Assembly: GCF_900184735.1 (NCBI RefSeq)
Contig: NZ_LT855391.1
Location: 1-63,806 of the forward strand
Length of the DNA: 63,806 nt
Source of the DNA: Paucisalibacillus globulus
GTDB taxonomy: Bacteria > Bacillota > Bacilli > Bacillales > Amphibacillaceae
Direction: 5' to 3'
The notes beneath the pieces were generated by a model. The model ran no database searches. It saw only the letters and a program-made list of their open reading frames with translations, and was not told the origin of the DNA. This document shows positions 42,769-51,632 of this stretch, piece by piece; position 1 is the first letter of the stretch; each line of letters starts with the position of its first letter. A program made the translations under genes and the position numbers.

Positions 42769-42830
42769 TTTTAGTTCCTCCTAGAATATTATGGTTTTAT
42801 TTTTTAGCACGTTGTTCTTAAACGATCAAC

Positions 42831-43331
42831 TTATGCGCCTTGTTCTTCTTTTTGATCTGCAACTGCTTTTGTAGCAAGTGCAAAGTTGCGAATTGGTGCT
42901 TGTAGTACGCTTAGTAGCATAGAAAGCATTCCTTCGTAGTTTGGTAGGTCTGCAAGTTCCTTGATTTGTTCAAGTGAAACGATTTTACCATCCAATACAC
43001 CAGCTTTAATTTCTAAAGCATCGTGTTCTTTAGCGAAGTTGCTAAGAATTTTAGCAGGAGCAATTACATCATCTTTACTAAAAGCGATAGCAGTTGGTCC
43101 AACTAATGATTCATTCAACTCACTTAGGTTCACGTCATCAGCAGCACGGCGTGACATTGTGTTTTTATAAACTTTAAATTCAACACCAGCATCACGTAGT
43201 TCTTTACGAAGTTGAGTAACTTCTGCAACATCAAGACCACGATAATCAACTAGTACTGTTGATTGGCTCTCGCGAAGCTTTTCAGCGATCTCTTGAACTA
43301 CTTGCTGTTTCTTTTCCATTACTTTTGACAT
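42831..43331 (-). CDS. rplJ: 50S ribosomal protein L10
   Basis: A 166-residue stalk-base protein that anchors L7/L12 dimers through its C-terminal helix. ATG 43331 gives [15 protein letters not shown] and follows GGAGGTG; the ORF extends ten codons further upstream without a site. Expression is probably controlled by the L10 leader ahead of it. Confidence 0.96.
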   Translation of the reverse strand: MSKVMEKKQQVVQEIAEKLRESQSTVLVDYRGLDVAEVTQLRKELRDAGVEFKVYKNTMSRRAADDVNLSELNESLVGPTAIAFSKDDVIAPAKILSNFAKEHDALEIKAGVLDGKIVSLEQIKELADLPNYEGMLSMLLSVLQAPIRNFALATKAVADQKEEQGA

Positions 43332-43386
43332 TGTTCCACCTCCTGTTAGTTTCGTCATCATACCGTTACGAGTCTCTTCATAGAAA

Positions 43387-43500
43387 GAGCCCTCATGTAG
43401 ACATGAAGGCTCGAATAAACAAATTTATCACTTGTTTCAGGACACCTCGGTAGGATATTAAGCAAATCAGCACCTACGGTCTACGGTACAACGTATTTAA
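43387..43500 (-). promoter_or_regulatory. ribosomal L10 leader with attenuator hairpin
   Basis: Between rplA and rplJ the minus strand reads CGTAGACCGTAGGTGC, ATATCCTACCGAGGTG and then a hairpin GAGCCTTCATGT/ACATGAGGGCTC ending in TTTCT. This order matches the L10(L12)4-binding leader before Bacillota rplJL operons, where excess L10 promotes the terminator form. It is recognised by pattern and position. Confidence 0.82.
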
Positions 43501-43552
43501 TTAATCAACAAAAAATAGTATACCGAATGAATCCTGAAAAGTCAATTACCAA

Positions 43553-44245
43553 TTAACGGTAGTTTGAAACGTCAACTTTAATTCCAGGTCCCATAGTAGA
43601 TGTAATAGATACATTCTTCATGTAGACACCTTTAGCAGCTTGTGGTTTAACTTTTACAATTGTTTCTACAAGTGCTGTAAAGTTTTCAACAAGTTTTTGG
43701 TCGTCAAATGAAATTTTACCAATTGGAACGTGGATGTTAGATTGCTTATCTACACGATACTCAACCTTACCAGCTTTAATTTCTTTAACTGCTTTTTCAA
43801 CTTCGAACGTTACTGTTCCAGTTTTAGGGTTTGGCATTAAACCTTTTGGTCCTAGAACACGTCCTAGTTTACCAACTTCTGCCATCATGTCAGGAGTTGC
43901 CACGATAACATCAAACTCGAACCAACCTTGGTTGATTTTGTTGATAAGATCTTGATCTCCTACATAGTCAGCTCCAGCAGCTTCTGCTTCCTTAAGTTTC
44001 TCACCTTTAGCGAATACTAGTACACGTTGTGTTTTACCAGTACCATGTGGTAAGACGAAAGCACCACGGATTTGTTGGTCCGCTTTCTTAGGATCAACCC
44101 CTAGACGGAAAGCAACTTCAACAGTTTCATCAAATTTAGCTTTTGCAGTTTCTTTTAGTAGAGAAACAGCTTCACTTACATCATATTGCTTAGTACGATC
44201 AACAAGCTTTACAGCTTCTTGATATCTTTTACCTCTTTTAGCCAT
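43553..44245 (-). CDS. rplA: 50S ribosomal protein L1
   Basis: A 230-residue L1 protein forming the mobile stalk at the E site: conserved GTGKTQRV and [18 protein letters not shown]. The start [16 protein letters not shown] follows AGGAGGAAA. In other bacteria L1 binds its own mRNA. It is separated from rplK by about 180 bases holding a terminator-like hairpin. Confidence 0.98.
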   Translation of the reverse strand: MAKRGKRYQEAVKLVDRTKQYDVSEAVSLLKETAKAKFDETVEVAFRLGVDPKKADQQIRGAFVLPHGTGKTQRVLVFAKGEKLKEAEAAGADYVGDQDLINKINQGWFEFDVIVATPDMMAEVGKLGRVLGPKGLMPNPKTGTVTFEVEKAVKEIKAGKVEYRVDKQSNIHVPIGKISFDDQKLVENFTALVETIVKVKPQAAKGVYMKNVSITSTMGPGIKVDVSNYR

Positions 44246-44363
44246 TATAAATTTCCTCCTCTATTGTGGTAATAACGGTAATACCTCCCACTTATAAAAG
44301 CACACATTGGCTTCTATAAAGCTTGCAAGACAATCCACATCATGTAGTAGATTGTTTTCACGA

Positions 44364-44402
44364 AAAAGGTTGCGCGAAACGGAAGACCATAACCGCAACC
44401 TC
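44364..44402 (-). terminator. terminator or attenuator between rplK and rplA
   Basis: AGGTTGCG and CGCAACCT form the stem; on the minus strand it is followed by TTTTTC. It lies just past the rplK stop, so part of the transcripts would end before rplA. Confidence 0.7.
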
Positions 44403-44424
44403 TAAGAATTAGTTTTAAAGAGTA

Positions 44425-44850
44425 TTAGTCTTCAATAACAATACCCATGCTTCGTGCAGTTCCTTCAACCATGCGCATCGCTGCTTCTACGTCAGCGGCG
44501 TTTAGATCTGGCATTTTAGTTTCTGCAATTTCTCTTACTTTATCACGCTTTAACGTCGCAACCTTGTTTTTATTAGGTTCACCAGAACCTGAATCTAAAC
44601 CAGCCGCTTTTTTAAGCAATACAGCAGCAGGCGGAGTTTTCGTAATAAATGTAAATGAACGGTCTTCGAATACAGTGATTTCAACTGGAATAATTAGACC
44701 AGCTTGATCTTGTGTACGCGCATTGAATTCCTTACAGAATCCCATGATATTAACACCAGCTTGACCAAGTGCAGGTCCTACCGGTGGAGCCGGATTCGCT
44801 TTACCAGCTGGAATTTGCAATTTTACTAATTTGATTACTTTTTTAGCCAC
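44425..44850 (-). CDS. rplK: 50S ribosomal protein L11
   Basis: A 141-residue L11 protein of the GTPase-associated centre, needed for RelA-type stringent response activation. The Pro-rich [20 protein letters not shown] segment is the thiopeptide site and looks wild type. The GTG at 44850 is used, eight bases after GGAGG, giving the standard length; an upstream GTG overlaps the site. Confidence 0.96.
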   Translation of the reverse strand: MAKKVIKLVKLQIPAGKANPAPPVGPALGQAGVNIMGFCKEFNARTQDQAGLIIPVEITVFEDRSFTFITKTPPAAVLLKKAAGLDSGSGEPNKNKVATLKRDKVREIAETKMPDLNAADVEAAMRMVEGTARSMGIVIED

Positions 44851-45031
44851 GAGACACACCTCCTTAAAGTCCGTGATGTGGTAAATTGGGGATTTTCCCC
44901 TCCCACTCAGATTTCATACCCTGAGGGCATGAATAACAAGAGAATTTTAGCATGAATCAGGAAATATTGCAAGTGACTGTTAATAAATTTCCTAACTTAA
45001 CATGCAGATTATATTAACTGTAAAAGAAAAC

Positions 45032-45565
45032 CTATATTTTCTCTACTTGCGCGAAGTCTAGTTCTACCGGGGTTTCTCTACCGAACATGTTGACATGAAC
45101 TTTAACTTTTTGTTTATCTAAATCAATTTGTTCGATAGTACCAGTAAAGTTTGCGAATGGTCCTTCATTTACTCGAACGTTTTCTTTAAGTTCGAAGTCA
45201 ACTTGAACTACAGATTCTGCCATACCCATTCGTTTTAGAATTGCTTCTGCTTCACCTGGTAATAATGGTGTAGGTTTTGTTCCACCACCACTAGAACCAA
45301 TAAATCCGGTTACGCCTGGTGTATTGCGAACTACATACCAAGAATCATCCGTCATAATCATTTCGGTTAAGACATAACCTGGGAATACCTTCTTCTTTTG
45401 TACTTTCTTCTTACCATTTTTAATTTCTGTTTCTTCTTCTTCTGGAACGATAACACGAAAGATCTTATCTTCCATCCCCATCGTTTCCACACGCTTCTCT
45501 AGATTAGTCTTAACTTTATTCTCATACCCTGAATAAGTATGAACAACATACCAATTTTTCTCCAT
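45032..45565 (-). CDS. nusG: transcription elongation factor NusG
   Basis: A 177-residue protein with an N-terminal NGN domain (WYVVHTYSGYENKV) and a C-terminal KOW domain (VNEGPFANFTGTIEQIDLDK). NusG promotes pausing or processivity and links RNA polymerase to ribosomes. The start at ATG 45565 agrees with homologues, but the nearest GGGAGGG ends 24 bases upstream, beyond normal spacing; a GGAC/GTCC hairpin and a start-stop ATGTAA fill the gap and may regulate translation. Confidence 0.97.
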   Translation of the reverse strand: MEKNWYVVHTYSGYENKVKTNLEKRVETMGMEDKIFRVIVPEEEETEIKNGKKKVQKKKVFPGYVLTEMIMTDDSWYVVRNTPGVTGFIGSSGGGTKPTPLLPGEAEAILKRMGMAESVVQVDFELKENVRVNEGPFANFTGTIEQIDLDKQKVKVHVNMFGRETPVELDFAQVEKI

Positions 45566-45640
45566 TACATTAGGACAATAGTTGCCCGTCCCTCCCTTTA
45601 TAGGTAAATCACGATCATAAATAACAAAAATTCATATTAA

Positions 45641-45667
45641 AAAAACCCGATAATCCGGGTTTTTTAA
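45641..45667 (-). terminator. terminator between secE and nusG
   Basis: AAACCCG and CGGGTTT form a short GC stem with a six-base loop, with A and T runs on both sides. It lies about 50 bases past secE. B. subtilis co-transcribes secE and nusG, so this probably acts as a partial attenuator. Confidence 0.72.
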
Positions 45668-45715
45668 CAAATAAATATTGTATCCATTTTTCATTATAGC
45701 ATATTTACAGGAAAT

Positions 45716-45889
45716 TTATTCAAAAAATAAGTTCAAGAGCTCAGAAATCCCTAAATCAATAACTCCAAAGAAAACAGCCATGAAAACTACTGTGGAAATT
45801 ACAACAACGGTATAACTTGTTAATTCCTTACCTTTTGGCCAACTAACCTTTTTCATTTCTCTAGATACATTTGATAGAAACTTAAACAT
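45716..45889 (-). CDS. secE: SecE, protein translocase subunit
   Basis: A 57-residue single-span membrane protein: amphipathic helix with VSREMKKVSWPKGKELTSYT, then a hydrophobic segment (about 27-50). SecE clamps SecY in the translocon. The frame is minus strand, ATG 45889 to stop 45716. It is the usual neighbour of nusG and rpmG. Confidence 0.95.
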   Translation of the reverse strand: MFKFLSNVSREMKKVSWPKGKELTSYTVVVISTVVFMAVFFGVIDLGISELLNLFFE

Positions 45890-45948
45890 GCTTGTGCCCT
45901 CCCCAAACTAAAAGCCTTGAAAATGCGTAAACTATTACTATATCTAAT

Positions 45949-46098
45949 TTATTTTGTTTCGCGATGCAATGTATGTTGCCCACATGTCTTACAATATTTG
46001 CGCACTTCCATGCGTGATACCTTTGTGGAGACATTTTTACTAGTGGTATAATTTCTGCTTGAACAGATTGCACACGCTAAAGTAATTTTCTTTGTCAT
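45949..46098 (-). CDS. rpmGB: 50S ribosomal protein L33, zinc-binding form
   Basis: A 49-residue L33 with CAIC and CKTC zinc motifs, i.e. the zinc-requiring paralogue. ATG 46098 gives [19 protein letters not shown] and follows GGGGTG. The place between sigH and secE matches rpmGB of B. subtilis. Zinc-free copies would be elsewhere and are not in this window. Confidence 0.93.
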   Translation of the reverse strand: MTKKITLACAICSSRNYTTSKNVSTKVSRMEVRKYCKTCGQHTLHRETK

Positions 46099-46171
46099 CT
46101 TGTCACCCCGGAAATTACGGGTTATTTTCTCATATAAATGTAGCATGGTTGTCCAGATGTGTCAACGCTTG

Positions 46172-46822
46172 CTAGAGATTCACTTCATTAGCTTCCATCA
46201 ATTGTTCTAGCTTCCTTTTAACTCGCTGAAGCGCATTATCAATAGATTTAACATGCCGTTTTAATTCTTCTGATATTTCTTGATAAGTTCTACCCTCGAG
46301 ATATAAGCGTAGTACTCCTCTTTCAAATTCACTTAGTAATTCCGAGAGCTTTATCTCCATATCGCCAAATTTCTCTTGGTTTACTAATAATTCTTGCGGG
46401 TCAATTTCTGTTGATCCAGCAATTACATCAAGTAATGTACGATCTGACTCTTCATCGTAAATAGGCTTGTCCAATGACACATATGAATTTAACGGGATAT
46501 GCTTTTGCCTTGTGGCTGTCTTAATGGCTGTAATAATCTGTCTCGTAATACACAATTCAGCAAAGGCTTTAAATGATGTAAGCTTGTCTTCATTATAGTC
46601 ACGGATAGCTTTATAAAGGCCAATCATGCCTTCTTGAATGATGTCCTCTTTATCTGCTCCAATTAAAAAGTATGTTCTAGCTTTTGCCCGGACAAAGTTT
46701 TTATATTTATGTATAAGGTAATCCAATGCCTGATCATCACCTTGATGAACCAGTTCTAATATATCATCATCATCAAGCGTGAGTAATTTGTCGTTGTCTT
46801 TGATTAATTGCTTGATGTTCAT
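46172..46822 (-). CDS. sigH: RNA polymerase sigma-H factor
   Basis: A 216-residue sigma factor (region 2 GLYKAIRDYNEDKLTSFKAF; region 4 with YQEISEELKRHVKSIDNA) that directs transition-state and early sporulation genes. ATG 46822 follows AAGGGGG by seven bases and gives the usual length. A strong sigma-A promoter lies 40 bases upstream; in B. subtilis AbrB represses sigH there. Confidence 0.96.
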   Translation of the reverse strand: MNIKQLIKDNDKLLTLDDDDILELVHQGDDQALDYLIHKYKNFVRAKARTYFLIGADKEDIIQEGMIGLYKAIRDYNEDKLTSFKAFAELCITRQIITAIKTATRQKHIPLNSYVSLDKPIYDEESDRTLLDVIAGSTEIDPQELLVNQEKFGDMEIKLSELLSEFERGVLRLYLEGRTYQEISEELKRHVKSIDNALQRVKRKLEQLMEANEVNL

Positions 46823-46861
46823 CCGGAAGCCCCCTTGGCACGATGTCAATTTTTACAAACA

Positions 46862-46890
46862 ATTATACCGTAAGCGTTTCAATAACTCAA
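46862..46890 (-). promoter_or_regulatory. sigma-A promoter of sigH
   Basis: Minus strand: -35 TTGAGT (46890-46885), 17-base spacer, perfect -10 TATAAT (46867-46862), close upstream of sigH. Confidence 0.78.
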
Positions 46891-46972
46891 TAGCTTTAAT
46901 TTTCTAACGTTTTTGAAAAAAACCTAGCGAATGTTCAATTACTAAATACTTTAACTATGAATAGCGCATTAT

Positions 46973-47110
46973 ACCCGCTACGGAAATACACTCCGCTTTT
47001 ACTGCCAGCACAGGGGCGACATCTGTTCGAAAAGACCTCACAGTGTCTACCTTGCCGCGGGCGGCTGGTGAGCCCCCCGCAGGAGGCTCCGTGTATTTCC
47101 TTCGCTAGTA
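46973..47110. repeat. palindromic repeat, copy 1 of facing pair (sigH-rae1 gap)
   Basis: Starts near GAAATACACTCCGC and ends with CTCCGTGTATTTCCTTCGC; these ends pair with each other. It belongs to the same family as the copies at 51436 and 56233. The rest of the gap 46823-47358 holds the sigH promoter, the second copy and AT-rich filler, no gene. Confidence 0.8.
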
Positions 47111-47180
47111 ATGAACGAATAATTTATTAGCACTTATATCTAGAGATTATAATTAAACACCCGACAATGATTTGAAAACT

Positions 47181-47262
47181 AAACTAATGCAGGTAGAATA
47201 TAGAAACTCCCCAGGGAGGCTTAGGCCCCGTGGAAAGCGGAGTAGTCTGCTGTAGCGGTAGA
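47181..47262. repeat. palindromic repeat, copy 2 of facing pair, shortened
   Basis: Reads GCAGGTAGAATATAGAAACTCC ... GTGGAAAGCGGAGTAG. Its reverse complement resembles copy 1 (CGCTACnnnAnnnACTCCGCTTT), so copies 1 and 2 face each other about 70 bases apart; copy 2 lacks the middle. Confidence 0.7.
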
Positions 47263-47358
47263 TTCAAGCTACACTATTTTTTAAAAGGTTACCCCTGTTT
47301 ATACTTCAACATCAACAAATGAAAATCGCACTAACAAAAAAGAGAATTGGGGATTTAT

Positions 47359-47868
47359 TTATATGTCCCCTCTTCTCCATTTTTCAAACTTCTCTAATAC
47401 GTCGTCTGTTAGTGGTATTTTTGATTTTGGTTTTGCTTTTTCGTGTTGTGCTACATTTAGTGTGATTTCATGTTCAAGGTCGTTTATTTCAATGGCTAAT
47501 TCTCTTGCCGACTTCCGAAGGGCACCTTGTCCAAATGTAACCCTTTGTTCGGTATAGTCGGAGGTAGCGACGTAGACTTGTGTTTTCACGTTTTTTAGTT
47601 TCTTTACTAACCGTTCAATACATTCATCTGCTGTTTCCTTCTCTTTTGTAAAGATGATTTCTACCTTGTATTGTTTTAGCTTGTTCTCCATGCCACGAAC
47701 ATAATATGCATCAAATACGATAATTACTCGTATCCCAGAATACGCCTGATATTCAGCCATCAGTTCGATAAGACGATCACGAGCCTGGCTCATATCCTTC
47801 TGTTTCAACCGCTTTAATTCATCCCAATCGCCAATAATGTTATAGCCGTCCACTATCAATACAACCAT
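47359..47868 (-). CDS. rae1: Rae1/YacP, ribosome-associated endoribonuclease
   Basis: A 169-residue PIN-like NYN-domain nuclease. The metal-binding Asp is in VLIVDGYNIIGDW (3-15), with further acidic residues in IVFDAYYV and ADECIERL. In B. subtilis Rae1 enters the ribosomal A site and cleaves mRNA in a translation-dependent manner. It begins two bases after rlmB, so co-transcribed with the cysE-cysS cluster. Confidence 0.92.
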   Translation of the reverse strand: MVVLIVDGYNIIGDWDELKRLKQKDMSQARDRLIELMAEYQAYSGIRVIIVFDAYYVRGMENKLKQYKVEIIFTKEKETADECIERLVKKLKNVKTQVYVATSDYTEQRVTFGQGALRKSARELAIEINDLEHEITLNVAQHEKAKPKSKIPLTDDVLEKFEKWRRGDI

Positions 47869-47870
47869 AA

Positions 47871-48614
47871 TTAAACACCCGTTGGGAATCTTTTTCTATA
47901 TACCTCATATAACAGTAAACTACAGGCTACCGATGCATTCAGGGATGAAACCTTACCTTTCATCGGTAAACTTACGGTCCAATCACATTTTTGTCGCACG
48001 AGTCTACTCATGCCTTTTCCTTCATTACCAATTACTAATGCTATCGGAAGAGTGCCTTCAAGCTTTCTGTAGTCCTCTGTTGCTTCCGCTTCTGTCCCAA
48101 CAACCCATACATGTTTACTTTTTAATTCATCAATTGTATTTGCAATATTGGTGACGCGCACAACCGGTATATGTTCCAATGCACCTGCTGCTGTTTTAGC
48201 TACCGTTGCGGTCAAGCCTACCGAGCGTCGTTTCGGGATAATAACACCATGTGCACCAGTCGCATCAGCCGTTCGTATAATAGAACCTAGATTATGAGGA
48301 TCTTCTAGCTCATCCAAGATTATAAAAAACGGTTCTTCATTTCGTTCTTTTGCTCTTGCAAATAAATCGTCTAGTGAAGCATATTGGTATGAAGCAACAT
48401 ATGCAATAACTCCTTGGTGGTTCTCATCAGTTAATTGATCAAGTTTATTCCTAGGAACTTGCTGTACAATCGTTCCGGCTGCTTTACCAAGTTGAACAAT
48501 TTTCCCTTGGGTTTTGGGGTTCAATTGATCGGAAATTAGGACTTTGTTTACAGAACGACCTGAATTAAGTGCTTCTATTACAGGGTTTTTTCCTATAATC
48601 ATTTCGTTATCCAT
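47871..48614 (-). CDS. rlmB: RlmB-type 23S rRNA 2'-O-methyltransferase (TrmH/SpoU family)
   Basis: A 247-residue SPOUT enzyme: N-terminal L30e-like substrate domain (about 1-80) and C-terminal knotted domain with DPHNLGSIIRTADATGAHG, LVIGNEGKGM and LPMKGKVSSLNASVA. It methylates 23S rRNA (Gm2251 in E. coli numbering). Its ATG overlaps the mrnC stop by one base. Confidence 0.93.
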   Translation of the reverse strand: MDNEMIIGKNPVIEALNSGRSVNKVLISDQLNPKTQGKIVQLGKAAGTIVQQVPRNKLDQLTDENHQGVIAYVASYQYASLDDLFARAKERNEEPFFIILDELEDPHNLGSIIRTADATGAHGVIIPKRRSVGLTATVAKTAAGALEHIPVVRVTNIANTIDELKSKHVWVVGTEAEATEDYRKLEGTLPIALVIGNEGKGMSRLVRQKCDWTVSLPMKGKVSSLNASVACSLLLYEVYRKRFPTGV

Positions 48615-49012
48615 TAGTTATTCCTCCCTTCTAAATGTTGAATGGCCAATTCTAATAACTCGTTTAGTCGGCTCTCATTTTTGGATAAATAATGAAAGCC
48701 TATTAAAGCTTCAAATGCTGTTGAATACCGGTAGGTTTGTACACTTGTATGTTTAGGGACTGAGCCAGACTTGGCATTCCGACCTCTAGCTACAATACTT
48801 TCTTCTTCTGTGGAGAGAATTCCTTGCTCCAACCATTCTCGTAATACAGCATTTTGAGCTTTAGCAGACACAAATGTAATGGCTTCTTGATGTAGCTGAT
48901 TCGGTTTGACAGTCCCTTTTTCTAATAAGTGTTCGCGTACGTACACCTCATAAACTGCGTCACCCATATAGGCGAGGGCCAGGCTTTTCATTTGTTTGAT
49001 ATCCGATTCCAT
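48614..49012 (-). CDS. mrnC: Mini-ribonuclease III
   Basis: A 132-residue RNase III catalytic domain without the RNA-binding domain. The signature [16 protein letters not shown] (15-30) carries the metal-binding Asp and Glu. It matures 23S rRNA ends in B. subtilis. Between cysS and rlmB, coupled to rlmB by TAATG. Confidence 0.95.
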   Translation of the reverse strand: MESDIKQMKSLALAYMGDAVYEVYVREHLLEKGTVKPNQLHQEAITFVSAKAQNAVLREWLEQGILSTEEESIVARGRNAKSGSVPKHTSVQTYRYSTAFEALIGFHYLSKNESRLNELLELAIQHLEGRNN

Positions 49013-49016
49013 TACC

Positions 49017-50417
49017 TTAGCCTCTCTTCCAACGTACCCCTTGTGGTGTATCCTCTAATATGATATTTTTCTTTTTTAACAAATCACGAATCTCATCTGC
49101 TCGGGCAAAATTACGTGATTTTCTAGCCTCATTTCTTTCTTCAATTAAGGCTTCAATCTCTTCATCGAGAAGAGATTCCTCTTGATTAATCGCTACACCT
49201 AATACTTCAAGGAAATCCTGTATTTTCTCTTGAAAACGCTCGATAACTTTTACTGATGTATGGTCCTGATTCAAGTAAACATTGGCTTCTTTTGTTAAAT
49301 CAAAAAGTACAGATATAGCATTTGCAGTATTGAAATCATCATCCATTTCCACTTCAAAACGGCTGGTAAATGCGTCAATCTTTTCAAGCCATTCTTGTTC
49401 CTTACTATCTAAGTTTGTGCTAGATGCTTTCCGATGCTCTAAGTTTTGATATGACGTTATTATTCTATCCAAACTGTTTTTTGCGGATTCTAGTAGTTCT
49501 TCAGAGAAATTAATTGGGTTACGATAATGAACACTTAGCATGAAGAAACGAATAACGTTTGCATCATGAATCTCTAGTAAGTCTCTAGTTAGTACAAAAT
49601 TCCCAAGAGACTTCGACATTTTTTCATTGTTTATATTAATGTATCCATTATGCATCCAGTAGTTAGCAAAAGTTTTCCCGTTATTTGCTTCTGATTGGGC
49701 AATTTCATTTTCATGGTGAGGGAACGTTAAATCCTGTCCACCTGCATGTATGTCGATCGTTTCACCTAGGTATTTCTTTGCCATTGCCGAACATTCTATA
49801 TGCCAACCTGGACGGCCTTTACCCCAAGGGGAATCCCATGATATTTCTCCTTCTTTAGCGCCTTTCCATAACGCAAAGTCTAATGGGTCGTCTTTCTTTT
49901 CTCCAACCTGAATTCTAGCTCCAGATCTAAGCTCATCAATAGATTGGTGGGATAATTTACCGTAGCCTTCGAAGGCCCTTGGCTTAAAATAAACATCTCC
50001 ATCCGCTTCATAGGCATAACCCTTTTCTACTAGGCTATTAATGAACCCAATGATTTCTTGCATGGTATTCGTAACCCTCGGATTATGGGTCGCCTTTTTT
50101 ACTCCGAGCTTTTTAACATCTTCTAAATATGCATCAATATAACGGTTCGATACCGCAAATACATCTTCACCTAATTCATTTGCTCGTTTAATAATCTTGT
50201 CATCCACATCAGTAAAGTTTAGAACATAATCAACATGATAGCCTTTGTACTCTAAATACCTTCTAACGGTGTCGAATACTATTGCAGGACGGGCATTTCC
50301 AATGTGAATATAGTTATATACTGTAGGGCCACATACATACATACGAACTTTTCCATCTTCAATTGGTTTAAATTCTTGTTTATCTCTTAATAACGTATTA
50401 TAAATTGTAATAGCCAT
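49017..50417 (-). CDS. cysS: cysteinyl-tRNA synthetase
   Basis: A 466-residue class I synthetase charging tRNA-Cys. HIGH motif YIHIGNARP, zinc ligands including VCGPTVYN and the later IECSAMA and [12 protein letters not shown] region, and KMSKSLGN are present. Three bases after cysE, so both are under the T-box. Confidence 0.98.
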   Translation of the reverse strand: MAITIYNTLLRDKQEFKPIEDGKVRMYVCGPTVYNYIHIGNARPAIVFDTVRRYLEYKGYHVDYVLNFTDVDDKIIKRANELGEDVFAVSNRYIDAYLEDVKKLGVKKATHNPRVTNTMQEIIGFINSLVEKGYAYEADGDVYFKPRAFEGYGKLSHQSIDELRSGARIQVGEKKDDPLDFALWKGAKEGEISWDSPWGKGRPGWHIECSAMAKKYLGETIDIHAGGQDLTFPHHENEIAQSEANNGKTFANYWMHNGYININNEKMSKSLGNFVLTRDLLEIHDANVIRFFMLSVHYRNPINFSEELLESAKNSLDRIITSYQNLEHRKASSTNLDSKEQEWLEKIDAFTSRFEVEMDDDFNTANAISVLFDLTKEANVYLNQDHTSVKVIERFQEKIQDFLEVLGVAINQEESLLDEEIEALIEERNEARKSRNFARADEIRDLLKKKNIILEDTPQGVRWKRG

Positions 50418-50420
50418 TTT

Positions 50421-51068
50421 CTATTTCCCTTCCTTCAATCTTGTAATTTCTTCCTTTAACATATTGATTTCTTTTTGCAATTGAGCACATCGATCCTCAA
50501 CTGGGTCTGGTAATTTATTATGTTCCAAATCGCGACTTACTCTCTTGCCATCTTGAATGACTACTTTTCCTGGAATTCCGACCACAGTAGAATTATCTGG
50601 AACATCTTTTAATACAACCGATCCGGCACCTATTTTAGCATTCTCACCAATGGTAATGGATCCTAGCACTTTAGCTCCTGATGCGATTAGTGCGTTATCT
50701 TTTATTGTAGGGTGACGTTTTCCTTTTTCCTTTCCTGTTCCACCTAATGTAACACCTTGAAAGACGGTTACATTATCCCCAATTTCACAAGTTTCACCAA
50801 TGACGACACCCATTCCATGATCTATAAAAAAGCGTCTTCCAATCTTTGCTCCAGGATGGATTTCTATTCCAGTAAAAAAGCGACTTATTTGTGATATGGA
50901 ACGAGCAAAGAAAAATAGCTTACGTTTAAAAAACCAGTGGGCAATACGATGGGACCAGATAGAATGTAATCCAGAATAGGTTAGAAATACTTCTAGATAG
51001 GTTCTTGCAGCTGGATCTTGTTCAAACACGACATCCATGTCTTCCTTCATTCGCTTTATAATCCCCAT
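50421..51068 (-). CDS. cysE: serine O-acetyltransferase
   Basis: A 215-residue enzyme making O-acetylserine from serine and acetyl-CoA, the first step of cysteine synthesis. Left-handed beta-helix repeats ([33 protein letters not shown]) are clear. ATG 51068 follows GGGGGATGG and gives the standard N-terminus; the ORF extends 20 codons further into the leader. Regulated by the cysteine T-box upstream. Confidence 0.95.
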   Translation of the reverse strand: MGIIKRMKEDMDVVFEQDPAARTYLEVFLTYSGLHSIWSHRIAHWFFKRKLFFFARSISQISRFFTGIEIHPGAKIGRRFFIDHGMGVVIGETCEIGDNVTVFQGVTLGGTGKEKGKRHPTIKDNALIASGAKVLGSITIGENAKIGAGSVVLKDVPDNSTVVGIPGKVVIQDGKRVSRDLEHNKLPDPVEDRCAQLQKEINMLKEEITRLKEGK

Positions 51069-51110
51069 TTTCCATCCCCCTAAAGTGAATAGTATAGATA
51101 ACAAAAAAGC

Positions 51111-51345
51111 GCCCCTGTGTATAAACACAGAGACGCTTTAAGCGCGGTTCCACTCTGTTTGAAGGCAAGTAGTACTAGCCTTCCAACTTATGCTCTCGTA
51201 ACGGAAGAGACCGCCGTTATGTACTGTAGTGTTCCATAACGGACTCCAAGGGGCACTTCATAGTTAGCAATTAAAATCACTTCCAGCCAAGGTGATTCTC
51301 TCTGTGTAATTTTCTAACTATTACTTTCCCTTTTCAACGTTCTTT
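51111..51345 (-). promoter_or_regulatory. T-box riboswitch (tRNA-Cys) controlling cysE-cysS
   Basis: The minus strand shows the T-box core AGAGTGGAACCGCG, followed by a terminator hairpin (AGCGTCTCTGTG/CACAGGGGCGCT with T run). Upstream lies Stem I with a likely specifier loop TATGAAGTGCCCC, where TGC is a Cys codon, as expected for cysE-cysS. Uncharged tRNA-Cys should stabilise the antiterminator and raise expression. Confidence 0.93.
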
Positions 51346-51359
51346 ATTAGTGTATTAAT

Positions 51360-51388
51360 ACTATATTATAGTTTGGGTGAAATGTGAA
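51360..51388 (-). promoter_or_regulatory. sigma-A promoter of cysE-cysS
   Basis: Minus strand: -35 TTCACA (51388-51383), 17-base spacer, -10 TATAGT (51365-51360), immediately before the T-box leader. Confidence 0.6.
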
Positions 51389-51435
51389 TTGGATTGCTCA
51401 AAAAATTACTTTCTTCTTGACTCTCCCAATGTAAC

Positions 51436-51554
51436 CCGTGGCTAGAATACACTCCGCTTTCCACGGGGCGAACGGTGAGCCTCCTCGGACTACGTCCTGC
51501 GGGGTCTCACCCTGCTCACTATTCCCGTAGGAGTCTCCGTGTATTCCAGCCACT
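51436..51554. repeat. single copy of the GAATACACTCCGC palindromic repeat
   Basis: GTGGCTAGAATACACTCCGC at the left pairs with GGAGTCTCCGTGTATTCCAGCCAC-like sequence at the right; inner GGTGAGCC and GGTCTCACC also pair. Same family as the copies at 46973 and 56233 but alone. It lies between the cysE promoter and the gltX stop. Confidence 0.8.
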
Positions 51555-51632
51555 TAGAGCAAATAGTTTATTTTGCTCCCTTCCCTACAAGAGATAGGGG
51601 GAAATACAACAAAAATGGCTGATTATTAGTTC

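Noticed and set aside
51411-51632. Second T-box before gltX
   Set aside because: The gltX leader (53103-53300) lacks a TGGAACCGCG core; the only T-box core is upstream of cysE.
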